Assembly (NCBI GenBank): GCA_031275535.1
Contig: JAISOR010000067.1
Span: 1 to 22,572, forward strand
Source of the DNA: Treponema sp.
Lineage (GTDB): Bacteria; Spirochaetota; Spirochaetia; Treponematales; Breznakiellaceae
DNA: 22,572 nucleotides
Direction: 5' to 3'
A program made the position numbers and the translations under genes. Shown piece by piece: positions 1-8,421 of this stretch. The notes under the pieces are model-generated. The model was not told the origin of the DNA and searched no databases. It saw nothing but the letters and a program-made list of their open reading frames with translations. Positions within the stretch are counted from its first letter, which is position 1; the number at the start of each line of letters is the position of its first letter.

Positions 1-386
1 CCGGCCCGGACATCTTCAAGCCCGGGGCCCGCGGAAGCTCCGGCGGGGCCGGTACCGGGGGAAATTCCGGGATGTCCGGCCCGGCGGCCGAGCGCGGCGT
101 AAGCGGCTTCCTGGGACCGGCGCTTGTCTTCTTCCCGGCCGGAAAGGGCAATCCGCCGGTCCACGTCTTTTAGAAGCTCCTTGAGGGATCGTATCCGGTC
201 TTCCACCAGGGCGACGTTCCGGTCGGCGGCCGCATCCATATCGACGTTAAGCTTGTTAATCTCTTCCTTCCATTCGGCCAGGATCCATTCAGGATCCGTC
301 CGGCGGCGGAGGTAATTTTTAAAGAAGATAAACGAAAAACCCCACGCTATGAGGCTGGCGGCGGAAAGGATGATGGATACGATCAT
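1..386 (-). CDS. membrane-anchored coiled-coil protein, N-terminal part (cut by window edge)
   Basis: The reading frame is open from the ATG at 386 to the left edge, giving about 128 residues with no stop. Residues 2-22 form one hydrophobic membrane segment (M-I-V-S-I-I-L-S then a G-F-S-F-I-F-F stretch), followed by basic residues K-N-Y-L-R-R-R, so the rest is probably cytoplasmic. Residues about 32-90 are highly charged with heptad-like spacing and look like a coiled coil; after that the chain turns rich in Gly, Pro and Ala. It starts 6 nt after the stop of the preceding gene with no clear Shine-Dalgarno, which suggests translational coupling. It is the last visible gene of the flagellar operon. 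I do not recognise the family; a structural or assembly partner of the FapA-like protein upstream is only a guess from position. Confidence 0.7.
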   Translation of the reverse strand, partial: MIVSIILSAASLIAWGFSFIFFKNYLRRRTDPEWILAEWKEEINKLNVDMDAAADRNVALVEDRIRSLKELLKDVDRRIALSGREEDKRRSQEAAYAALGRRAGHPGISPGTGPAGASAGPGLEDVRA

Positions 387-392
387 GGGGAT

Positions 393-728
393 TCAACCGC
401 TGACATCAACATTTTTCCCCAAGGCCGGGTCCCGGATAACCGGGGGCTCCCCTTCATCCGCGGCTCCCGGCTCCCCGGAGCCGCTTTCCTTCCCCGCCGG
501 CCCCTGATCCTGCCCCTTGCGGGAAGACCGGTCTTTGATGCCCTCCGCCCCCTGTCCCGTGTCCTGGGATTCATTTACCGACTGGATCCGTTCTTCGGTC
601 TTCCTCCGGATCTGATCCCCCTGCAGGGCCTGCTGTATCTGAAATCCCTCTTTCTGATTAACCTGAGTTTTGGCGACCTTATCGAGCTGGGTAAAGAGGG
701 TCTGCAGATCAATTGGTTGTATAGCCAT
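393..728 (-). CDS. small hydrophilic protein of the flagellar operon, function unknown
   Basis: This is a 111-residue protein with no membrane segment or signal peptide. The first 50 residues (starting M-A-I-Q-P-I-D-L-Q-T-L-F) look like an ordered helical region rich in Gln and Lys; the rest is charged, Gly/Ser/Pro-rich and probably disordered. The ATG at 728 lies inside the 3' end of the FapA-like gene (20-nt overlap) and is preceded by an AGAGAGG Shine-Dalgarno at good spacing, which supports this start. The next gene begins 6 nt after its stop. I recognise no catalytic motif. Its position between a FapA-family protein and a membrane coiled-coil protein behind fliA suggests an accessory role in flagellar assembly, by context only. 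Confidence 0.75.
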   Translation of the reverse strand: MAIQPIDLQTLFTQLDKVAKTQVNQKEGFQIQQALQGDQIRRKTEERIQSVNESQDTGQGAEGIKDRSSRKGQDQGPAGKESGSGEPGAADEGEPPVIRDPALGKNVDVSG

Positions 729-2670
729 CGGGACCTCTCTTTACATCTTCATCGGGCTCTTCATACTTGGTTACCCGGACCAGGGCGTTTTCGAGGATAA
801 AGGTAACGGCCCGGTATTCGTTCCGCACATCCTCTTTGAAATCCCGGATAATCACCTTAACGCCGGGATATACCTTGGAGGAGGCCGAAACCCGTCCCTT
901 GGTCCGCAGGCTGTTGAGGAAGGCCTGCACCTTTTCCATCTCTTCGTTTACTTTTTTCAAATCGCCTATATGCAGGGCCCGCTTATCCATCAGTTCCTTT
1001 AGATAGGCTTCCTTATATTCCGGCAGGGACTTGCGTTGTTTTTTGATATTGATCAGGGTCTGGATATTAAGGGTTATCTCTTCCAGCCGCTTTTCCAGAA
1101 CTTCCTTGTTTTCCGTAAGTTTCTCAAGCTGTTCCTTGCTCTTCGGATCGAAGCCCACCTCGCAGATGGTCTCGGTTCCGCTGGTGGGGCTTCCCAATAT
1201 CTTGGCGTTGATCTCTTCCGAAGCCCGCAGGCGGCCCCCTACCACATGGGCCCGCTTCCCCTGGCATATTATCCGTTTAAAGGCATCCACATGGGAGTTG
1301 ATAATGCCGTCGGAAACGACCACCATATTCCCCGCTTCCACCACCGCGTTTTCAATAAACCGCGCCCAGATGGACCGCCCCGCCCGGACCAGGCCCGACC
1401 CTTTACCGGTAATTCCCTGGTGAACGATAATATCCCCCTCGGCGTCCAATTCCGCCTTCTCCACCGTCCCGTTTACCTCAATATTCCCGGCGGCCTTAAC
1501 GGAAAATCCATCCTCCACATTACCGGTTATGATGACCGTCCCCAGGAAGATGATATTACCGGTTTTAAGATTTACATCCCCCTGAACGGTATAGATCGGT
1601 TCTACGTTGATCTTCCCGCCTATTTCCACCACCTGGCCGTTCATATCGGCGATGATCGTCGCCCCATCGTCCCCCACATGGACGTTTTTTCCCAGGGGCA
1701 GGGAAATATCCTTTCCGTTCTTTGCGGGAATTACCTTTCCGTTGACCGTTCTCCCGACGATGCCGGTTTCCGCGGGAATCTTCCGCGCCAGGGGCTGCCC
1801 CTCGACCACGTTCTTGATGATATTGAGGTCCTTAAAGTCTATCTTTCCGTTGACCCCTTCCCTAAGCCGGACCTTGGTCTGGTCGGTCTCAAAATTGTAC
1901 TGCAAATAGGCGTCCCGGCCGTTTACGGGCCGGCTTCCTTCGGCAACCAGCACATTCTCTTTATAGGCGGGCCGGTCCGCGAAGTCCCTTAAAAAGTCTT
2001 CCTTAACCCCATATACCACCCGGTTGTTCCGTAAAAAGCTCAGGTAGGTTTCTACCGACAGATCGCATCCGCCGGGCCCCGGGGGACTTACAAAGAGGTA
2101 GGCCTTCATCTCATCACCGGAAATATCTACTGCCACGGTGGTATCGTTCACGGGGTTGTGTTCAAAGTCCCCCACCCGGACATAGGCGCCGGCTGCGACT
2201 TTGACGGTTTCTGCCACCACGGCCTGATCGATGTCTTTTACCAGCCGGGCGTTAAGGAGCTGCATGGCCTGGGCCTCATTGGCCTTCTTCCCCTTCCCCA
2301 CCGGGGGAACAACCTTAAGAAAAGCGCCGTCCTGGCTCAGCCGGACAAAGACATCCCCGTTTTTATCTTCAATAACATGGGCGGCCAGTTCATCTTCCCC
2401 GCCGCCTAAGGCCGCCTGGAGCTTATCCTGCATGACCTGGATCCGCTCATAGGCCCGGATCTTCCAGTTCTTCTTCCCCGAACCAAGCACGCCCGGGGAA
2501 CCCTTTTCGAGGACTTCGTATTCAATCCGGCGGACCGGGATGTTGAGGAGGGTAGCGGCTTCGGAAACAGCGAACTCCAGGGTAGGACCTTCGGTATTGA
2601 TCGTCCGGATGGTCCTGTCTTGTTCCAACTGTTCCCTCATCATATGTTGAAGTTGGACAAAATCGACCAT
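709..2670 (-). CDS. FapA-family (DUF342) flagellar assembly protein with N-terminal Jag-N-like domain
   Basis: This 653-residue protein has two recognisable parts. Residues about 28-75 (E-A-A-T-L-L-N-I-P then Y-E-V-L-E-K-G-S-P-G-V-L-G-S-G-K-K) match the pattern of the Jag_N domain. The large centre, roughly residues 100-490, is the Gly- and Val-rich repetitive sequence of the FapA/DUF342 family, with G-K-V-I-P-A-K-N-G-K-D and I-V-G-R-T-V-N-G typical of it. Residues about 505-580 form a coiled coil, followed by a short beta-rich tail. I chose the ATG at 2670 because AGGAG lies 5 nt upstream; an in-frame ATG at 2673 and a longer start at 2703 that would overlap fliA have poorer spacing. Family knowledge links DUF342 proteins to flagellar assembly and polar localisation, but the biochemical role is unclear. 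The placement directly after fliA fits such a role. Confidence 0.85.
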   Translation of the reverse strand: MVDFVQLQHMMREQLEQDRTIRTINTEGPTLEFAVSEAATLLNIPVRRIEYEVLEKGSPGVLGSGKKNWKIRAYERIQVMQDKLQAALGGGEDELAAHVIEDKNGDVFVRLSQDGAFLKVVPPVGKGKKANEAQAMQLLNARLVKDIDQAVVAETVKVAAGAYVRVGDFEHNPVNDTTVAVDISGDEMKAYLFVSPPGPGGCDLSVETYLSFLRNNRVVYGVKEDFLRDFADRPAYKENVLVAEGSRPVNGRDAYLQYNFETDQTKVRLREGVNGKIDFKDLNIIKNVVEGQPLARKIPAETGIVGRTVNGKVIPAKNGKDISLPLGKNVHVGDDGATIIADMNGQVVEIGGKINVEPIYTVQGDVNLKTGNIIFLGTVIITGNVEDGFSVKAAGNIEVNGTVEKAELDAEGDIIVHQGITGKGSGLVRAGRSIWARFIENAVVEAGNMVVVSDGIINSHVDAFKRIICQGKRAHVVGGRLRASEEINAKILGSPTSGTETICEVGFDPKSKEQLEKLTENKEVLEKRLEEITLNIQTLINIKKQRKSLPEYKEAYLKELMDKRALHIGDLKKVNEEMEKVQAFLNSLRTKGRVSASSKVYPGVKVIIRDFKEDVRNEYRAVTFILENALVRVTKYEEPDEDVKRGPDGYTTN

Positions 2671-2695
2671 CATCACTCCTGTTCCCGGCCCGGCC

Positions 2696-3508
2696 CTAGA
2701 CAATACCCTTGCGAATATTCGTTAACTTTGCCCGGAGCCGTAATATGGCCTTGGTATGCAACTGGGATACCCGGGATTCGGTTACTTCCAGGACCCGGCC
2801 TATCTCTTTAAGCGTTAGATCTTCATAATAATAGAGAACCAGGATCTTCTTTTCCTTGTCCGGCAATTCGCTGATTGCCTCCACAATGACCCGGCGGATC
2901 TCATCTTTTTCCACGATAACATCGGGATTCAGGTTTGAGGGGGCCTCGATGCTGTCCCCTATGGACACCTTGTCATTTTCGTCCCCGGAAAACCACACAT
3001 CGTTGAGGGATAATATGGAGGTGCCGGAGATCTTCATCATGGTCTTGAGGTATTCATTCTCGTTCATCCCCAGGAAATTCGCTATTTCCTGATCCGTGGC
3101 GGTCCGGCCAAGCTGGGCCTCCAGGGAACCGATGGCTTCTTCCACCTCCCTGGTTTTCTGGCGTATCGACCGGGGAACCCAGTCAATGGACCGCAGTTCA
3201 TCAAAAATAGCGCCCCGGATCCGGGTTACCGCATAGGTCTTAAATTTAACGTTCTTATCGGGATCGAATTTATCTATGGCATCCAGCAGACCGAAGACGC
3301 CGAACTCCACGAGGTCGTCAAATTCGACATTATGGGGCATCCCGACCGCCACTTTACCGGCCACATACTTCACTAAAGGTGCATACTGTTTTATGAATAA
3401 CTCCCGGATTTTTGGATCCCTGTTTTGGCGATATTGCAGCCAAAGTTCCTCTTCTTCTTCTTGTTCTAAGAAATAATTCGCCGAATTACTCCCGAGGACC
3501 TTCCCCAT
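2696..3508 (-). CDS. fliA: RNA polymerase sigma factor for flagellar genes (sigma-28, FliA/WhiG family)
   Basis: The protein has 270 residues, close to the usual 240-260 of sigma-28. Region 2 is clear at about residues 45-110: [20 protein letters not shown], then [18 protein letters not shown] and D-W-V-P-R-S-I-R. Region 3 follows ([10 protein letters not shown]), and region 4 has the helix-turn-helix [19 protein letters not shown]. It lacks the long region 1 and non-conserved insert of housekeeping sigma factors. It would direct RNA polymerase to class-3 flagellar genes such as filament and chemotaxis genes, none of which lies in this window. The start at 3508 has an AAAGGAT-type Shine-Dalgarno and lies 3 nt after the preceding stop. 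Confidence 0.97.
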   Translation of the reverse strand: MGKVLGSNSANYFLEQEEEEELWLQYRQNRDPKIRELFIKQYAPLVKYVAGKVAVGMPHNVEFDDLVEFGVFGLLDAIDKFDPDKNVKFKTYAVTRIRGAIFDELRSIDWVPRSIRQKTREVEEAIGSLEAQLGRTATDQEIANFLGMNENEYLKTMMKISGTSILSLNDVWFSGDENDKVSIGDSIEAPSNLNPDVIVEKDEIRRVIVEAISELPDKEKKILVLYYYEDLTLKEIGRVLEVTESRVSQLHTKAILRLRAKLTNIRKGIV

Positions 3509-3511
3509 AAC

Positions 3512-4210
3512 CTATCCTTTATCTTCCCGTTTTAATATAGTCTGTATGGCGGAAGCCATTTCCTTGACGTTAAAATCCCCCCCCAGGTTTTTCGGCTTCT
3601 TCCCGCCGGCGGATCCTCCGGATCCGGTCTCTATAAACTCCCCTCCCCCGCCGTCAAGGGGAGGAGTTATAAAGACATCGGACATAAGCTCCAAATCGGG
3701 AAGTTCGTCTACCGTATCGGAAGATCCTTCCTCCTGAGCCGGGACCGCCGCCCCCTGGGGGGACGGGGGAGCCCCGCTTACAGGCCCTTCGTCTACCGTA
3801 CCCTTTCTAGTATACCCATCTTCAGCCTTCTGGTCCAGGCCATTTCCGTACAAAGGCCCCGCATTTTCGTCCGAAGGGGAAGCGCCCCCGACTAAATCGG
3901 TCAGGCCCGTCGAAGCGTCCATTCCCGGGGAAGGCTCCCCGGCCGCGCCCTCGCCGGTAACGGAAATATCCACCCGTGAGCCGGGGCTGTCGGCATCCAG
4001 GCCCGCCTCTTCCTCCCCCTGTTCGAGGAGTTCGGGCAAAAACCGGGTCACCAGCCAATAGGCGCCCCCCGCCAGGGCGAAAAAGGCCGCCCCAAAGAGA
4101 AGGGCCCGGAGCAGGATCCAGGGGAAGCCCACACCGCTGATAAGCCCCACCAGGAAGGATAAGACAAAGCCAAGGCCCCCGGCAATACCGCTTAATTTTG
4201 GATCGAACAT
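3512..4210 (-). CDS. membrane protein of unknown function between flhG and fliA
   Basis: This 232-residue protein starts with two closely spaced hydrophobic segments, about residues 10-30 and 34-57 (the second ends F-F-A-L-A-G-G-A-Y-W-L-V-T-R-F-L-P), so it is probably a two-helix membrane protein. Residues about 60-205 are acidic and Gly/Ser/Pro/Asp-rich and probably disordered. The last 22 residues (V-K-E-M-A-S-A-I-Q-T-I-L-K-R) form a predicted amphipathic helix that could be a docking peptide. It lies 9 nt after flhG and 3 nt before fliA and is surely co-transcribed with them. I recognise no family. A link to FlhF/FlhG positioning or to sigma-factor control is inferred only from neighbours. 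It has an AGGA Shine-Dalgarno about 8 nt before the ATG. Confidence 0.8.
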   Translation of the reverse strand: MFDPKLSGIAGGLGFVLSFLVGLISGVGFPWILLRALLFGAAFFALAGGAYWLVTRFLPELLEQGEEEAGLDADSPGSRVDISVTGEGAAGEPSPGMDASTGLTDLVGGASPSDENAGPLYGNGLDQKAEDGYTRKGTVDEGPVSGAPPSPQGAAVPAQEEGSSDTVDELPDLELMSDVFITPPLDGGGGEFIETGSGGSAGGKKPKNLGGDFNVKEMASAIQTILKREDKG

Positions 4211-4219
4211 GGCAGCGTC

Positions 4220-5104
4220 CTAATCCCGGCCAAAGAACCGTTTAATCATATTTCCGAATCCCCCGCTTTCTTTAGTATCGCTCCTTTCCATCCGTCCCAC
4301 AATATGCTGGACGCACTGGGAGGCTTTGCACCTGGGATCTATCACCATAAAGGGCCGCTGCCGCAGCACCGCCTGGGAAACCACGGAGTCATCGTAAATA
4401 AAGCCCAAATAGTCCACCTTAAGGTTCAAAAACTGGCCCGCGATATTGGTCATCCGGTCGGCCACTTTTTTCGCCTCCGCCACAGACTTGACCCGGTTGA
4501 CCACCAGCTTGAGCCCCATGTTAAGGCTGTCTATTTCGGTGGCGATTATCTTGATGATGCCGTAGGCGTCGGTAATTGCCGTGGGCTCCGGGGTGGTGAT
4601 GATCACCGCATCGTCGGCGGCGGCGATAAAATCCAGCACATTGCTGGAAACCCCGGCGCTGGTATCGATGATGATGATGTCCGCACTGGACAGGGTATCC
4701 AGTTCATCGATAAAGTTCTGCCGTTCATCCTCGGTAAGGTTGGCGATCTTGGAAAACCCCGAGGCCCCGGCGACGATGGAAATACCGTAATCGGTTTCCA
4801 CCAGTATCTCCTTCATGGTCTTCTGTTTACGGATCACATGGTAGAGGTTCCATTTGGGTATCATGTTAAGCATGACATTCACATTGGCAAGCCCCAGATC
4901 CGCATCCATGACTACCACCTTTTTCCCCAGCCGGGCATAGGCCAGGGCCATGTTTACCGATACATTCGTTTTGCCGACCCCGCCCTTACCGCTGGTAATG
5001 GTTATTATCCGGGTCTTCTTGGCCTCCTTCGGCCTGGGGCCCGCTTCGGAGCTTTTGTTTTTCTGACGCATTATTTCCCGTAGTTCTTCCGCCTGATCTT
5101 CCAT
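4220..5104 (-). CDS. flhG: MinD-like ATPase controlling flagellar number and placement
   Basis: FlhG (YlxH) is a ParA/MinD ATPase that works with the GTPase FlhF to set flagellar number and position. Counting from the ATG at 5110, the deviant Walker A G-K-G-G-V-G-K-T is at residues 41-48, the second-strand motif M-D-A-D-L-G-L-A-N at 69-77, and Walker B I-I-I-D-T-S-A-G at 147-154. The N-terminus carries D-Q-A-E-E-L-R, the DQAxxLR activator helix known from other FlhG proteins to stimulate FlhF GTPase. The C-terminal end (F-G-N-M-I-K-R-F-F-G) resembles a short amphipathic membrane-targeting helix. Three ATGs run in tandem at 5110, 5107 and 5104; GGAG directly abuts the first and is 6 nt from the third, so 5104 is preferred. 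It starts 11 nt after the flhF stop. Confidence 0.96.
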   Translation of the reverse strand: MEDQAEELREIMRQKNKSSEAGPRPKEAKKTRIITITSGKGGVGKTNVSVNMALAYARLGKKVVVMDADLGLANVNVMLNMIPKWNLYHVIRKQKTMKEILVETDYGISIVAGASGFSKIANLTEDERQNFIDELDTLSSADIIIIDTSAGVSSNVLDFIAAADDAVIITTPEPTAITDAYGIIKIIATEIDSLNMGLKLVVNRVKSVAEAKKVADRMTNIAGQFLNLKVDYLGFIYDDSVVSQAVLRQRPFMVIDPRCKASQCVQHIVGRMERSDTKESGGFGNMIKRFFGRD

Positions 5105-5115
5105 CATCATCTCCG

Positions 5116-6303
5116 TTAGCTGTTTTCCGGCCCGCCGGGGGGGAACCGTTTTTCAATCCATTCCCGATCTATCCTGAACCCCTCCAGGCCGATCAAGCAC
5201 CGGACCACCGTGGCGGGGTGTATATCCCTGGGGACCTGCTGTCCGTCGGTAATATACGAGATAGATTTTCCCTTCTCCTCCAGGGCGCTCAGGATACTAC
5301 CCACCTGGAGGGTTTCGTCCAGTTTGGTAATGATCACCGACCGGTAGTTGAAGGGCTCAAATTGCTGAAAAATTTCCTTTATGTCGCTGTATTTCGTAGT
5401 GGCCGCCAGGGCGAGGTGGACCTCCGCGGAAGAACCGCAGACCCCCAGGAACTGTTTCATCTCCGCCAGTTTAACCGCGTCCCGGGGGCTCTTCCCAATG
5501 GTATCGACGAGGATCACATCCGCGTCCGAATTATTGGCCAGGGCCGCCCGTAACTCGTCGTTGCTTTCCACGCAGGAAACGGGGATGCCCATGATCTCAC
5601 TGTATTTCTTAATCTGCTGCTGGGCGCCGATCCGGAAGCTGTCAATGGATATCATCCGCACCGAAAGGGCCGGCCTGGCCCAGGGCTCGACCCCGTAGAG
5701 GGCCGCCAGTTTGGCGATGGTGGTGGTCTTGCCTATGCCGGTGGGCCCCACCAGGATCAGAACCCGGGGCCGCCGGGGAGGGCTTGGGGGGGAATAGATG
5801 CGGATCTTTTCCCCAATCCACTCCACCACCTTATCCTGGACCTGATCAAAATCGTCGAGTAATTCCAGGGACAGCTCTTTTTTAACCCGGTCCAGGATCA
5901 TCTTGATGTAGGGGGCGGAAAAGTCGTTCCGGGTAAGCAGCTCCTCAATGCGGCCCAGGGTGGGATGCTTTTCCCCCTGGCCGGCCGCGGAGGCCTGGGC
6001 GTCGATTTTTTCCTTTATGGTCTTGACTTCGCTCAAAACCAACTGCAGGGTAGGATCGGTCTTCCCCGCCGCGGCCAGGACCTTCTTCTTTTCCTCCTCA
6101 AAGTCCAGGGGCTGCCGGGGAGGGCTTGGGGAAAAGGCGGAGAGAATTCCCGTAAGCTCCACCCCCTCCCTGGCGAAGAGTCCCAGGAAGCCCCCTATGC
6201 GGACCGATTTTTGCATCATCACCTTGGCCCTTTCCCCGTATTTTAAGCGGATCTTCTGAAGGCATTCAGTATAGGTCAGGGCCTGCTCAGTAAAATACTC
6301 CAT
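5116..6303 (-). CDS. flhF: SRP-type GTPase for flagellar placement
   Basis: FlhF is a signal-recognition-particle-type GTPase that recruits early flagellar parts to the cell pole. The 395 residues fit the family. Residues 1-60 form the basic B domain, about 61-180 the NG-associated N region, and the G domain follows: G1 G-P-T-G-I-G-K-T-T-T at 186-195, D-S-F-R-I-G-A at 221-227 (G2 region), D-T-I-G-K-S at 267-272 (G3; many relatives have D-T-A-G-R-S), and G4 T-K-L-D-E at 326-330. The C-terminal D-G-Q-Q-V-P-R-D-I (353-361) is characteristic. The start at 6303 has GGAGG just upstream. It sits 14 nt after flhA and 11 nt before flhG, the usual flhA-flhF-flhG order. Confidence 0.97.
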   Translation of the reverse strand: MEYFTEQALTYTECLQKIRLKYGERAKVMMQKSVRIGGFLGLFAREGVELTGILSAFSPSPPRQPLDFEEEKKKVLAAAGKTDPTLQLVLSEVKTIKEKIDAQASAAGQGEKHPTLGRIEELLTRNDFSAPYIKMILDRVKKELSLELLDDFDQVQDKVVEWIGEKIRIYSPPSPPRRPRVLILVGPTGIGKTTTIAKLAALYGVEPWARPALSVRMISIDSFRIGAQQQIKKYSEIMGIPVSCVESNDELRAALANNSDADVILVDTIGKSPRDAVKLAEMKQFLGVCGSSAEVHLALAATTKYSDIKEIFQQFEPFNYRSVIITKLDETLQVGSILSALEEKGKSISYITDGQQVPRDIHPATVVRCLIGLEGFRIDREWIEKRFPPGGPENS

Positions 6304-6317
6304 GCTCCTCCATCCTT

Positions 6318-8405
6318 TTACGTTTCCGTCCGTATTTCACCCACGGCCTCGACGGTAATGTCCGAAACTATCTCCGGCACCGAAAGGACCACCAGCTCCG
6401 GGAGTTCCCGTTCCGAGGAGGCCTTAACCAGGAAACGGGCCGCCTCGGAACAGAGGATGACCGGCAGCCAGCCCTGTTCCTGAACCGCCGCCACCGACCG
6501 GGAAAGGGCCTTGATCCAGGCGCTTTGCAGGGCCGGTTCCAGGGCCGACATGACCCCCGAGGAGGTTTCCACCCGGCTTTCGATGATCTTCTGCTCCAGG
6601 GCCTGATCAAGGGTCAGGACCCTAAGGACCCGTTCATCATCGGCATATTGCAGGCAGAGCTGCCGGGCCAGGGCCTGCCGGGCCTTTTCTGTAAGGAACT
6701 GCACGTCCTTGGTAACCGGGCCATAATCCGCCAGGGCCTCCAGGATGGCGACCATGTTGCGGATGGAGACCTGTTCCCGTAGAAGGGCCTGGAGGACCTT
6801 CTGAATTTCCCCCAGGTTCAGGGCCTTTTGGGCCTCCTCCACCACCGCGGGATACTCTTTTTTAAGGGTCTCCAGAATAGCCTGGGTATCCTGGCGGCCC
6901 AGGATCTCCGAAGAGTGGCGTTTGATGATCGCCGTCAGGTGGGTGGCGATGATCGAAGGGGGGTCCACCACGGTATAGCCCGCCCGCTCGGCCTCGTCCC
7001 GCTTATCCTCGCTTACCCAAATGGCGGGCAGCCCAAAGGCCGGGTCCCGGGTCTTTTCCCCGGATATTTCATCCCGTACCCCCCCGGGGTTGATACAGAG
7101 GTAATAGCCCATCCGAATCTTGCCCCGGCCCACATCGACCCCCTTGATCTTAAAGCAGTATTCCGAGGGCTCAAGCCGCATATTGTCGATGATCCGGATC
7201 CGGGGAATAACCAGGCCCAGATCCAGGGCCGATTCCCGGCGGATCCGGTGAACCCGGTCCAGAAGCTCCGCCCCCTTATCCCGGTCAACCAGGGGGATAA
7301 GGCCGTAGCCCAGTTCCAGGGACAGGGGGTCCAGGGGCACCACCGGAGACATCTCCCCGGCGTCGTCCTTGGGCTTTTTGGCCTCCGCGGCCTTAGCCAT
7401 GGATTCCTCAAAGGTCTTCCGCTTTTTCTGCCTGAGCCGGTAGGCCATAAAGGCCAGGAGCAGGGCCAGGGGGATCAGCACATACCAGGGGAAACCGGGC
7501 AGCAGGGCAAAACCCGCCAGGACAATGGCGCCGATCAGGTAGATTCGGAAGTCCCGGGAGAACTGGGAAGAAACATCCTCCCCAAAGGTGCCGGTAGAAA
7601 CGGAACGGGTCACGATAATGCCCGTGGCGGTGGAGATTAAGAGGGCCGGAAACTGGGAAAGCAGGCCGTCCCCGATGGAGAAGGCGATATAGGTGCCCAC
7701 CGCCGAGCTAATCGGTTCCCCGTGGAGGGCCGCGCCGATGATGATGCCCCCCAGAATATTGACCACCGTAATAAGGATGCCGACTTTAACGTTCCCGGAA
7801 ACGAATTTGCTGGAACCGTCCATGGCCCCGTAAAAATCAACCTCCCGCTGAAGGTCGTTCTTCCTGGAGATGGATTCTTCCTCGGTAATGGCCCCGGAGT
7901 TGTACTCCGCCTCTATGGCCATCTGTTTTCCCGGCAGGGCGTCCAGGGCAAACCGGGCGGCCACTTCGGCGATCCGGGTGGCGCCCTTGGTAATGACAAT
8001 GGCCTGGACCGCGATAATGACGATGAAGATGATGAATCCCACCACCAGGCCCTCGGTGCCGCCGGAGCCGACTACAAAGGTAGAGAAGGCCCGGATCATC
8101 CGCCCGTCAAAATTCGCGCCCTTGGTCAGGATGAGCCGGGTGGAAGAAACGTTCAGGGCCAGGCCAAAGACGGTTACCACCAGGAGCAGGGTGGGAAAAA
8201 TGTTAAAGTCCGTGGCCTTCTTGGTATACAGCACGATGAGGAGGATGAGGAGGGAGAGAACCAGATTCATGGCCATCAGGGTATCCAGGATGACCGTGGG
8301 CAGGGGGACGATGAGCATCAATACCACCGCCACAACCCCTATGGCCACAAAGAGATCCGTCCCTTCTCCCAGGGTCCTGTTAAAAATCCTTCCCGTATCG
8401 GACAT
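6318..8405 (-). CDS. flhA: flagellar type III export gate protein FlhA
   Basis: This is the nonameric export-gate component with a membrane N-half and a large cytoplasmic substrate-docking C-half; 695 residues is standard. About eight hydrophobic segments lie within residues 17-322. The family signature is present: A-N-F-D-G-R-M-I-R-A-F (97-107), then R-I-A-E-V-A-A-R-F-A-L-D-A-L-P-G-K-Q-M (144-162), and M-D-G-S-S-K-F (195-201), whose Asp is the conserved residue implicated in proton-coupled export. A basic linker (R-Q-K-K-R-K, 325-330) leads into the cytoplasmic domain. It follows flhB by 16 nt, and an AGGAG-type site lies upstream of the ATG. Its partners FlhB, FliP, FliQ and FliR are encoded immediately upstream. 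Confidence 0.98.
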   Translation of the reverse strand: MSDTGRIFNRTLGEGTDLFVAIGVVAVVLMLIVPLPTVILDTLMAMNLVLSLLILLIVLYTKKATDFNIFPTLLLVVTVFGLALNVSSTRLILTKGANFDGRMIRAFSTFVVGSGGTEGLVVGFIIFIVIIAVQAIVITKGATRIAEVAARFALDALPGKQMAIEAEYNSGAITEEESISRKNDLQREVDFYGAMDGSSKFVSGNVKVGILITVVNILGGIIIGAALHGEPISSAVGTYIAFSIGDGLLSQFPALLISTATGIIVTRSVSTGTFGEDVSSQFSRDFRIYLIGAIVLAGFALLPGFPWYVLIPLALLLAFMAYRLRQKKRKTFEESMAKAAEAKKPKDDAGEMSPVVPLDPLSLELGYGLIPLVDRDKGAELLDRVHRIRRESALDLGLVIPRIRIIDNMRLEPSEYCFKIKGVDVGRGKIRMGYYLCINPGGVRDEISGEKTRDPAFGLPAIWVSEDKRDEAERAGYTVVDPPSIIATHLTAIIKRHSSEILGRQDTQAILETLKKEYPAVVEEAQKALNLGEIQKVLQALLREQVSIRNMVAILEALADYGPVTKDVQFLTEKARQALARQLCLQYADDERVLRVLTLDQALEQKIIESRVETSSGVMSALEPALQSAWIKALSRSVAAVQEQGWLPVILCSEAARFLVKASSERELPELVVLSVPEIVSDITVEAVGEIRTET

Positions 8406-8421
8406 ATCCTGCCTTTACTCC

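Noticed and set aside
1036..1992. Long plus-strand frame opposite the FapA-like gene
   Set aside because: It is antisense to a recognised protein, rich in residues expected from mirrored GC-rich codons, and has no ribosome site or family features.
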